5,468 bases of DNA from Bacteroidales bacterium (lineage in GTDB: Bacteria > Bacteroidota > Bacteroidia > Bacteroidales > P3). The translations under genes were made by a program, and so were the position numbers. This document shows, one piece after another, positions 1 through 5,468 of this stretch. The first letter of the stretch is position 1. Every line of letters starts with the position of its first letter. The stretch spans positions 1,130,962 through 1,136,429 of the forward strand of contig JABUUQ010000002.1 in the NCBI GenBank assembly GCA_021443125.1. The letters are read 5' to 3'. The notes under the pieces are model-generated. The model did not search any database, was not told the DNA's origin, and worked only from the letters and a program-made list of their open reading frames with translations.

Positions 1-623
1 TTTGTTGAATTTTCCACACTATCGGTTATATTGCCTGCATCCCTGATAAAATACTTGGAATAGATAACACAGTCGCTTATTCTTTTATTATAAATTTTGT
101 AATAATGGAAATGATAGCGATATTTCAAGCCTTCTGTCATTCTATTATGCACATTTTCTTTGCAAGCGATGTTTTCAACAAAATCCTGAAAGCAAACAAT
201 ATCTGCTTTGCTATTTGCAACAATAGATATGATGGAATCGAGATTTTCTTTTTGCTTGTCTTGCTTGCTTTGCCTGTCTTCAAACAAATTTATATCGTGA
301 TTGAAACCCTCAACATTGTAGGAAAGAATTGTAAGAGTGTTTTCTTTTTCTTCCTTGCCGAAAGAAAGATTATAGAGCCTTGGAACAAAATCGTAATGCA
401 AAATAATACATGCCAAAGATAAGATTATATTCCATCTTGAGCCTATAAGAAGCCACAAAAGTATAAAAATAATATTGAGAATCAAAGCAATAGGATAAAT
501 ATAACCCAAAAGAGATACAAAAGAATTCATTCCAAAAAAAACATGCGTAGGAAGATATGTGGCCAACAACAATAAAGCCACAATAATGTTCAATGCCAAC
601 AAAATTCTCTTAACTACAAACAT
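1..623 (-). CDS. Membrane-anchored endonuclease/exonuclease/phosphatase family protein (partial, C-terminus beyond window edge)
   Basis: I translated this reading frame by hand; 207 codons are present and no stop is reached before the left edge. The N-terminus is strongly hydrophobic, with about three membrane segments (roughly residues 7-24, 34-60 and 63-77). The soluble EEP domain then starts near residue 96. Visible EEP motifs are LTILSYNVEGFN (97-108), where N103 is the usual metal/phosphate-site Asn; ADIVCFQDF (140-148), the usual 'DIVCxQE' strand; and SDCVIYSKYFI (183-193), matching the family's 'IFSKYPI' segment. The later Asp/Asn/His catalytic motifs are outside the window. Three N-terminal helices plus an outward-facing EEP domain is a common Bacteroidota arrangement. 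The family cleaves phosphodiester or phosphomonoester bonds; the substrate here is unknown. D147 replaces the expected catalytic Glu. The ATG lies 3 nt after the stop of the upstream lipoprotein gene, so the two are probably cotranscribed. Family call sure, function unknown. Confidence 0.85.
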   Translation of the reverse strand, partial: MFVVKRILLALNIIVALLLLATYLPTHVFFGMNSFVSLLGYIYPIALILNIIFILLWLLIGSRWNIILSLACIILHYDFVPRLYNLSFGKEEKENTLTILSYNVEGFNHDINLFEDRQSKQDKQKENLDSIISIVANSKADIVCFQDFVENIACKENVHNRMTEGLKYRYHFHYYKIYNKRISDCVIYSKYFIRDAGNITDSVENST

Positions 624-626
624 ATT

Positions 627-1031
627 TTAGTTGTTTTCCCTTACTCTGCTTGCCTTTGAAGTGTTGTAATTATTGACTTTCCACTCTCCTTTTACCTTTA
701 TCATATTCCAAACCAAAGAAACAGTGTTGCCAAACTCGTCTGTGGAAGAAACGATTGCCTTTGCCCTTTCTCCATTAACGTCTATATCGGTTATATTGAA
801 AGAAGGGAAAACTACCATCTCAGCACTAATGTTTTTCATATTGTCTATCTCGGTTTTCATATTTGGAGAAACAAGCGAGTATATTTTTTTGAAATCTTTG
901 TTGTTGATACAGTGATAATAATCGTTTAATACAACTTTTATCAAGTCCTCATCGGCCTTGTCTTTCGAACAAGAACCAAACATAAAGCCCAAAGCCACAC
1001 AAAAAAGACTTATTGCAAAATATCGTTTCAT
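627..1031 (-). CDS. Small NTF2-like (DUF4878-type) lipoprotein
   Basis: This encodes 134 aa. The start chosen is the ATG at 1031, because it puts a lipoprotein signal peptide at the very N-terminus: MKRY, a hydrophobic core (residues 4-17), then the lipobox FGSC with C21 as the lipidated residue. The frame stays open up to an ATG at 1085, but that start would bury the signal peptide behind 18 residues. After C21 comes SKDKADED, which resembles the Lys-then-acidic lipoprotein export signal of Bacteroidota, so surface display is possible. The mature part (about 28-125) reads as a helix (DLIKVVLNDYYHCINNKDF), then beta strands ending in VKGEWKVNNY. That is the NTF2-like/SnoaL-like pattern seen in DUF4878 proteins. 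No catalytic residues are evident and the biochemical role is unknown. It is the first gene of a unit with the EEP gene 3 nt downstream, and a terminator separates it from the PBP gene. DUF4878 is a pattern-based call and could be a neighbouring DUF. Confidence 0.85.
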   Translation of the reverse strand: MKRYFAISLFCVALGFMFGSCSKDKADEDLIKVVLNDYYHCINNKDFKKIYSLVSPNMKTEIDNMKNISAEMVVFPSFNITDIDVNGERAKAIVSSTDEFGNTVSLVWNMIKVKGEWKVNNYNTSKASRVRENN

Positions 1032-1149
1032 AATTATAATCCAATGCGTTTGCGAAAATAATATATTTTTCTCAAATAGAGCCACATTGCATCAAGCAAA
1101 TTCAATACTTGTTGCTGTTTCAAAAAATCACAAGCCTGTTTGGGAAAAA
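1032..1149 (-). other. Upstream region of the lipoprotein/EEP unit
   Basis: This is the non-coding stretch between the terminator stem and the lipoprotein ATG. Since the terminator should stop read-through from the PBP gene, the promoter for the lipoprotein and EEP genes is expected here. No strong Shine-Dalgarno sequence precedes the ATG at 1031; the leader (GGATTATAATT) is A/T-rich as usual in Bacteroidota. No riboswitch or small-RNA structure is recognisable by eye. The location is an inference from gene layout. Confidence 0.5.
1073..1100 (-). promoter_or_regulatory. Weak candidate Bacteroidota sigma-ABfr-type promoter for the lipoprotein gene
   Basis: Read on the minus strand, TTTG (1100-1097) is followed after 16 nt by TCTATTTG (1080-1073), one mismatch from the Bacteroidota -7 consensus TAnnTTTG. 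The known spacing from the -33 TTTG is nearer 19 nt, so the fit is imperfect. Transcription from it would give a 5' leader of roughly 35 nt. TTTG words are frequent in AT-rich DNA, so this is a tentative call. Confidence 0.2.
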
Positions 1150-1185
1150 TAAAACGCCGTTTTAATAAAATAAAACGGCGTTTTA
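1150..1185 (-). terminator. Rho-independent terminator after the PBP gene
   Basis: A perfect 15-bp inverted repeat (arms 1150-1164 and 1171-1185) encloses a 6-nt loop. The core is AAAACGCCGTTTTA paired with its exact complement. On the minus strand the stem runs into a T-rich stretch (TTTTATTTTT). It begins 40 nt after the stop codon of the PBP gene and precedes the lipoprotein gene, so it marks the end of the holB-ricT-gldH-PBP unit. The A-rich bases on the other side make the plus-strand version less convincing, and no plus-strand gene ends here. Confidence 0.9.
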
Positions 1186-1225
1186 GAAAATTATTCCTTG
1201 CTTTTAATTTTGCGATACCAAACTC

Positions 1226-3514
1226 CTACCATTCTTTGTCGTATTCGTTTGAAATTCCAACGGCAATAGTGTCTTTTGGTGTTGATTCGTCATCTTCTCC
1301 TCCTGCTGCGTTGCAATTATCTTCAAATTCCAGTTCGGTAGGTCTTACAAAGCCTCCCTTGTAGAAAGTAAGGTTAGAATTTTTTTCACAGTCTGCCATA
1401 AAATATCCGAATACAGGCAAAGCCATTGCAGCACCTTGCCCCCAAGTCATAGAAGAAAAATGTATGCTTCGGTATTCGCCACCAACCCAAATTGCTGTGG
1501 CAAGTTTTGGATTAAGTCCTATGAACCAACCATCAGAGTTATTGTTTGTTGTTCCTGTTTTGCCTGCAAGAGATGACTTGATGCCATATTTGTATCTAAG
1601 CCTTGAACCAGTACCACCATCAACAACACCTTTCATTAAATCAACCACAAGATAGGCAGTGCGTTCGTCTATGGCAGTATTGCTTTTTGATGTGAAAGAT
1701 TCAAGCACCATACCCTTGTTATCGGTGATTTTTGTGATGAATATAGGTTCTTTATGCACACCTTGATTAACAAAAGTAGCCATTGCACCAGCCATTTCCC
1801 AAACAGTTAAATCTGGAGTTCCCAAACAAATAGAAGGTACAGCTTGTATAGGGTTTTTTATACCCATTTGGCGAACCATACTTATGACACTTGAAGGAGA
1901 AGTATAATCTTTCATCAATCGTGCAGAAACATAATTGACTGAATTAGCCAAAGCCCATTTAAGATTAACTTCTTCGCCCTCTCTTGCATGAGAAGAGTTT
2001 CTTGGTGTCCAATCATCATACTCTGGGAAAGTTATAGGGGAGTTTTCTATTAGATGACAAGGAGTTATCTCACTGTCTTTCATTGCTGAAGCATAAACAA
2101 AAGGTTTGAATGTTGAACCTATTTGTCTGCGTCCAAGAGTTGCGTTGTCGAATTTGAAATGTTTGTAGTCTATACCCCCAACATAAACTTTTACATGGCC
2201 GGTTTGAGGTTCCACAGATACCATACCAGTATTCAAGAAATACTTATAGTATCTTATTGAATCCATAGGAGTCATTGTGGTGTCTATCTCACCATTCCAT
2301 GAAAAGATATCCATTTCTGTAGGAGTGTTAAAGCTTTCCTTTATCTCTTTTTCAGAAAAGCCGTCGCGAACCATGTTGTTGTATCTGTCGGAAGATTTAA
2401 GTGCTTGGTCATAATACTTGTTTATATCTTCTTGAGAGATACCTGTAAATGGTGCACCCTTTCTTCCTTTGCATTGTTTGAAGAATTCGCTTTGCAGTTG
2501 TGTAAAATGTTTTTGCACAGCATTCTCTGCATTCTTCTGCATATCGTAATTAATTGTCGTATATATTCTTAAACCATCGCGATATACATCATAAGGTTCT
2601 CCATTTGGCTTATAATGAGTTTTGCACCACTCTCGCATAAATAATCTTACCTTTTCCCTGAAATATGTGGCAACACCTTGGTCTTGAGTAGTAGGATTGT
2701 AGCGTGTTATAAGGTCGGTATTTATTGCTTGTTCGTATTCAGAATCGGAAAGATAGCCATATTTGTTCATTTGCGAAAGAACAACATTTCTTCTGGTTGT
2801 TGATTTTTCTTTATGGCGGTAAGGATTGTAGGTTGTGGGTGCTTTCAAAAGTCCGACAAGAACTGCACATTCTTCTACTTTAAGGTCTTTTGGTTGTTTT
2901 GAAAAGAAAGTATTTGCAGCCGTTTTTATACCAAAGGAATTAGCACCATAATCCACTGTATTCAAGTACATTGAAATAATTTCTTGCTTTGAATACCTGC
3001 GTTCAAGTTTTACAGCCACCACCCATTCTTTCAGTTTGTAGTAAGGAGTGGTGAATTTTGACACTTTTTCTCTTGGGAACAAGTTTTTTGCCAATTGCTG
3101 TGTTATTGTACTTCCTCCACCAGAATGTTGCCTGCCAATAACAGTCTTAAACAATACTCTGAACAAACTTCTTGTATCTATACCGCTATGTTTCTCAAAC
3201 CTTGCGTCCTCTGTTGCCTTCAAAGCATTCAAAAGTGAAGGAGGCAAATCTTTGTAATCAACATTTGTTCTGTTTTGAATACCTATATATCCAAGCAATT
3301 GCCCGTCATCTGCAAAAACTTCGCTTGCAAGGTTGCTATTGGGGTTTTCCAACTGTTCAAACGAAGGCATAAAACCCAAAGCTCCACAAGAAAGAAGTAT
3401 GAAAAACAATGTTATAAGTCCAAGTATTATACCATAGATGGACCACATGCGTTTCACATACACTTTATTCTTATCTTGTGTCTTTTTTTTCGTTGATTGT
3501 CCTTTATTCTGCAT
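1226..3514 (-). CDS. mrcA: Class A penicillin-binding protein 1A (peptidoglycan glycosyltransferase/transpeptidase)
   Basis: This 762-aa bifunctional enzyme polymerises lipid II into glycan strands and cross-links stem peptides on the outer face of the inner membrane. A Lys/Arg-rich cytoplasmic tail (1-22) and one membrane anchor (about 24-45) come first. The GT51 domain follows (about 65-245) with EDARFEKHSG (catalytic E102), GGSTITQQLAKN (133-144), KLKEW (160-164, probable second Glu E163) and KQEIISMYLN (176-185). The transpeptidase domain (about 430-710) has all three beta-lactam-binding motifs: S467-T-F-K470 (nucleophile S467), S525-V-N527 and K652-T-G654. The C-terminal tail from about 725 is acidic and probably disordered. 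Length is usual for Bacteroidota PBP1A and nothing is missing. The ATG is 3 nt after the gldH stop, with no Shine-Dalgarno, suggesting translational coupling; it is the last gene of its unit. The enzyme class is certain; the symbol follows the E. coli PBP1A name, and ponA is also used. Confidence 0.97.
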   Translation of the reverse strand: MQNKGQSTKKKTQDKNKVYVKRMWSIYGIILGLITLFFILLSCGALGFMPSFEQLENPNSNLASEVFADDGQLLGYIGIQNRTNVDYKDLPPSLLNALKATEDARFEKHSGIDTRSLFRVLFKTVIGRQHSGGGSTITQQLAKNLFPREKVSKFTTPYYKLKEWVVAVKLERRYSKQEIISMYLNTVDYGANSFGIKTAANTFFSKQPKDLKVEECAVLVGLLKAPTTYNPYRHKEKSTTRRNVVLSQMNKYGYLSDSEYEQAINTDLITRYNPTTQDQGVATYFREKVRLFMREWCKTHYKPNGEPYDVYRDGLRIYTTINYDMQKNAENAVQKHFTQLQSEFFKQCKGRKGAPFTGISQEDINKYYDQALKSSDRYNNMVRDGFSEKEIKESFNTPTEMDIFSWNGEIDTTMTPMDSIRYYKYFLNTGMVSVEPQTGHVKVYVGGIDYKHFKFDNATLGRRQIGSTFKPFVYASAMKDSEITPCHLIENSPITFPEYDDWTPRNSSHAREGEEVNLKWALANSVNYVSARLMKDYTSPSSVISMVRQMGIKNPIQAVPSICLGTPDLTVWEMAGAMATFVNQGVHKEPIFITKITDNKGMVLESFTSKSNTAIDERTAYLVVDLMKGVVDGGTGSRLRYKYGIKSSLAGKTGTTNNNSDGWFIGLNPKLATAIWVGGEYRSIHFSSMTWGQGAAMALPVFGYFMADCEKNSNLTFYKGGFVRPTELEFEDNCNAAGGEDDESTPKDTIAVGISNEYDKEW

Positions 3515-3517
3515 ATT

Positions 3518-4006
3518 CTAATTATTCAAAGGCATTTTTTCAATATGTATGCCGACAGATTCAACACCTATAAGATTGGTATCTCTTGTTGCCTGCTCCA
3601 ATCTAAAAATGTATTCTCCTTTTTGATTCAATTTTACATTCTTTGCAAACCAGAAACGATTGTCTTTTGTGTCTGCATTGCCTTTACCCTTCCATGTTCC
3701 GTCGATATTTGTAAGTTCGCACTCGATAGTGTCCCTTGTAGTAATGGAACCATCGGGATAAATAGTAGTCAAAAAGAAAAATATGTTATTGTATTTGTAA
3801 TCAGTGGTATTACATAGATTTATGGCGAACTTGTATGTATCTACCCTATCGATATCTTTCACCTTGACTTTGAAAGATTTAATATCGTCTTTGTTCCAAA
3901 CGTTTTTTTCTACATTCTGGCTTTTGTCAAACAAAACATCAGAATTACAAGATGAGAAAACAATAGTCGATACTATTAATAAATTCAAATAAAGTATCTT
4001 CTTCAT
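3518..4006 (-). CDS. gldH: GldH family lipoprotein
   Basis: This encodes 162 aa. The N-terminus is a lipoprotein signal peptide: MKKI, a hydrophobic core, then FSSC with C20 as the lipid-modified residue. The mature protein looks like a compact beta-rich periplasmic domain. Family hallmarks are the central segment with YPDGSITTRDTIECEL (83-98), the DGTWKGKG turn (102-109) and the C-terminal stretch GEYIFRLEQATRD (130-142), followed by GVESVGIHIEK. GldH was defined in Flavobacterium johnsoniae, where it is needed for gliding motility and chitin use. It is also widespread in non-gliding Bacteroidota, so motility cannot be concluded from it. The start lies 1 nt after the ricT stop and the stop lies 3 nt before the PBP start, so it is locked into an operon with them, pointing to an envelope role. 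An AAAGGA motif 5 nt before the ATG supports the start. Confidence 0.93.
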   Translation of the reverse strand: MKKILYLNLLIVSTIVFSSCNSDVLFDKSQNVEKNVWNKDDIKSFKVKVKDIDRVDTYKFAINLCNTTDYKYNNIFFFLTTIYPDGSITTRDTIECELTNIDGTWKGKGNADTKDNRFWFAKNVKLNQKGEYIFRLEQATRDTNLIGVESVGIHIEKMPLNN

Positions 4007-4007
4007 A

Positions 4008-5249
4008 TTATTCCTTTACCTCTGTTTCAACTTTGAATGACTCCAAATCTTCAGGACGCTTGTTTTTCCTGTTCATTGCCATAATTTTCTTGACATTATT
4101 GACACTTATAGGAATCAAATCCATGGAATCGGTGTATGAATACCACATTATTTTCTTCAATACATCAATTTTATGAGACTTTGCCTTGCCTTTCATTGTT
4201 TCAAGTTCAACTCCCATTTCTGGAAAGTCCTTCAAAGCATCTTGATATACATCATACTCATAATTTAAGCAACATTTAAGTTTGCCACACTGCCCTGCAA
4301 GTTTTTGAGGGTTGGGAAACAACTGCTGAACCTTTGCAACGGATGTTCCGACCGAAGAAAAATTATTAAGCCATGTTGAACAACAAAGTTCTCTGCCACA
4401 AGTACCTATGCCTCCCAAGCGTGAAGCCTCTTGTCTTGCACCAATCTGCTTCATTTCTATTCTTATACGGAACACTTCTGCCAATCTCTTTATCAATTGT
4501 CTGAAATCAACCCTGTCATTTGCAGTATAATAGAATATAGCCTTCGTTCCATCGCCTTGATATTCAACATCATTAATTTTCATATCAAGATTTTCTTCCA
4601 AAGCCATCTTTCTTGTAGCGAACAAAGTAGCATCCTCTTTCTCCATTACCTCAAGCCATTTTTCAATATCTGTTGATTTTGCCCTGCGATAAAGTTTCTT
4701 GACATTTTCTATATTAAAGCCTTTTTTCTTCTTCATTTGTATTCTGCACAATTCGCCAGTCAAAGAAACCACACCTATATCGTGTCCTGGTGTGCCTTCT
4801 ACTGCCACAATATCTCCTTGATTGATTTCCAAACCTTCGGGAATTTTGTAGAAATCCTTGTGAGAATTTTTGAATCTTACTTCAACATAATCAAAGTATC
4901 CTTGTGCAGAAGGTGGTTTGATGTCTTGCAGCCAATTGCTTACATGAAGTTTTTCGCATGATGCCAACTCTTTTTTGCCAATAGTCTTATAGGATTGAGG
5001 TATAGATGCACAACCACGAGTTAAAGTCAAAGGTTCTTCGTAGGTTTTTGGCAAAAGTCCTATTGTTGGGTCCTCATCAAAATATGGATGAGTATGTTCG
5101 GCAAGAAACATCTTATTAAATTCCTGCTTTGTGTCAGCGTCAATTATAGACTTATGGGAACGAAGATTTATTTCGCCGTTTGGCTCAATTATTCCTTCGT
5201 TTTCTTTTTTTATTTCTTCGTTTTGATTTATTGAATCTTCGTTTTGCAT
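4008..5249 (-). CDS. ricT: PSP1-domain protein RicT (YaaT homologue), Fe-S regulatory complex subunit
   Basis: This 413-aa protein aligns convincingly with Bacillus subtilis RicT (YaaT). There RicT joins RicA and RicF in a complex carrying [4Fe-4S] clusters that affects RNase Y-dependent mRNA processing, competence and sporulation. The core runs from about 118 to 345: YFDYVEVRFKN (118-128), GDIVAVEGTPGHDIGVV (145-161), then the PSP1 region with LDMKINDVEY (221-230), YYTANDRVDFRQLIKRLAEV (240-259) and IGARQEASRLGGIG (269-282). Two cysteine clusters follow: CGRELCC (C284, C289, C290) and CGKLKCC (C321, C326, C327). All six cysteines are intact. A hydrophilic extension of about 110 residues precedes the core and about 65 residues follow it, making the protein longer than the B. 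subtilis one (about 275 aa). It starts 29 nt after holB and ends 1 nt before gldH. The ATG at 5249 fits this spacing. Its molecular role in Bacteroidota is not established. Confidence 0.93.
   Translation of the reverse strand: MQNEDSINQNEEIKKENEGIIEPNGEINLRSHKSIIDADTKQEFNKMFLAEHTHPYFDEDPTIGLLPKTYEEPLTLTRGCASIPQSYKTIGKKELASCEKLHVSNWLQDIKPPSAQGYFDYVEVRFKNSHKDFYKIPEGLEINQGDIVAVEGTPGHDIGVVSLTGELCRIQMKKKKGFNIENVKKLYRRAKSTDIEKWLEVMEKEDATLFATRKMALEENLDMKINDVEYQGDGTKAIFYYTANDRVDFRQLIKRLAEVFRIRIEMKQIGARQEASRLGGIGTCGRELCCSTWLNNFSSVGTSVAKVQQLFPNPQKLAGQCGKLKCCLNYEYDVYQDALKDFPEMGVELETMKGKAKSHKIDVLKKIMWYSYTDSMDLIPISVNNVKKIMAMNRKNKRPEDLESFKVETEVKE
4012..4017 (-). promoter_or_regulatory. Shine-Dalgarno-like ribosome binding site for gldH
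   Basis: On the minus strand AAAGGA sits 5 nt before the gldH ATG, inside the last two sense codons of ricT (AAG GAA). It is the only well-placed purine-rich motif among the gene starts in this window, which otherwise follow the Bacteroidota habit of A/T-rich leaders without a Shine-Dalgarno. Because it overlaps the Lys-Glu codons it may be fortuitous. Confidence 0.45.
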
Positions 5250-5278
5250 TATTGAAAATATATATGTGTGAATCGGGG

Positions 5279-5468
5279 TTATCTTTTTTCCAAAAGCATT
5301 CCCAATTTGATTATCAAATTAAATATGTTTATCTTTGCGTTGGCATTTCTATCCACATTATGCTGTGCTTTTTCCATCAGAGTACAAATACCTTCGAGAT
5401 TGTTTATGGTTATAAACTTAGGAAAATTGTCTTTGAATTTTTCATCCATAGTTTCCAAAGGATGTTGT
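5279..5468 (-). CDS. holB: DNA polymerase III delta' subunit, C-terminal end (partial, N-terminus beyond window edge)
   Basis: I read the final 62 codons and a TAA by hand; the gene enters the window from the right. The visible segment is an alpha-helical C-terminus: FITINNLEGICTLMEKAQ, then HNVDRNANAKINIFNLIIKL and a short LLEKR end. The pattern of an AQ..I.RN.NAK.....L helix pair matches the C-terminal domain of Bacteroidota clamp-loader delta' proteins. The ATPase-like domain is not in view. Delta' is part of the clamp loader that places the beta sliding clamp on DNA. The call is strengthened by ricT starting 29 nt downstream, the same order as holB-yaaT in Bacillus. No terminator lies between them, so cotranscription is likely. 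Because only the tail is visible, identification rests on pattern and context together. Confidence 0.8.
   Translation of the reverse strand, partial: QHPLETMDEKFKDNFPKFITINNLEGICTLMEKAQHNVDRNANAKINIFNLIIKLGMLLEKR

Noticed and set aside
105..422. Plus-strand open frame of 105 codons
   Set aside because: It lies antisense to the EEP gene, whose minus-strand translation shows clear family motifs; the plus-strand product has no recognisable domain.
783..800. A 14-base word (TATCGGTTATATTG) shared with positions near 21-34
   Set aside because: Both copies encode the same Asn-Ile-Thr-Asp residues within two coding regions; one pair of short matches in AT-rich DNA is not a repeat element.
1053..1060. 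TATTTTCG on the minus strand as a -7 promoter element
   Set aside because: The nearest upstream TTTG is only 12 nt away, too close for the Bacteroidota promoter spacing.
1032..1085. Earlier in-frame ATG for the small lipoprotein, adding 18 residues
   Set aside because: The extra residues would precede a complete lipoprotein signal peptide and block its normal N-terminal position.
3386..3397. Lipobox-like LLSC (residues 40-43) in the PBP anchor
   Set aside because: It is at the end of a normal single membrane anchor of a class A PBP, behind a long basic cytoplasmic tail; Cys there is most likely incidental.
3497..3817. Plus-strand open frame of 106 codons and other shorter plus-strand frames across the window
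   Set aside because: They are antisense to well-supported genes, have no family resemblance, and fit chance frames opposite AT-rich coding DNA.
1..5468. CRISPR arrays, insertion sequences, tRNA or rRNA genes, phage or defence genes
   Set aside because: No spaced direct repeats, terminal inverted repeats with a transposase, cloverleaf-like segments or defence-type proteins are visible; coding density is high with conserved genes.

Overview
The window looks like ordinary chromosomal core DNA from a member of the Bacteroidota. The DNA is AT-rich, and one gene encodes GldH, a lipoprotein family known from that phylum. Start sites mostly lack a Shine-Dalgarno sequence and sit in A/T-rich leaders, and the penicillin-binding protein has the Bacteroidota form of PBP1A. 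A gut or oral Bacteroidales is a reasonable guess, but order and genus cannot be fixed from the sequence alone. Every gene I can support lies on the minus strand, so transcription runs from high to low coordinates.

The first transcription unit (5468 down to about 1150) carries four genes: the 3' end of holB (DNA polymerase III delta'), ricT (PSP1-domain Fe-S regulator protein), gldH (lipoprotein) and a class A bifunctional penicillin-binding protein. The last three are almost fused, with gaps of 1 and 3 nt. The unit ends at a strong stem-loop terminator (1150-1185), 40 nt after the PBP stop codon. Its promoter lies upstream of the window.

The second unit (1031 down to 1, continuing past the left edge) has a small NTF2-like (DUF4878-type) lipoprotein followed after 3 nt by a membrane-anchored endonuclease/exonuclease/phosphatase (EEP) family protein. 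Its C-terminal catalytic half is outside the window. The 194-base space between the units holds the terminator and presumably the second unit's promoter.

Functionally, the first unit joins a replication clamp-loader subunit, an RNA/Fe-S-linked regulator, an envelope lipoprotein and a peptidoglycan synthase. The holB-ricT neighbourhood also exists in Bacillus, while gldH and the PBP look like the Bacteroidota addition. I found no mobile element, CRISPR array, RNA gene or clearly new system. The points most worth a second look are the tight ricT-gldH-PBP coupling, the Glu-to-Asp change in the EEP metal motif, and the lipoprotein/EEP pair.
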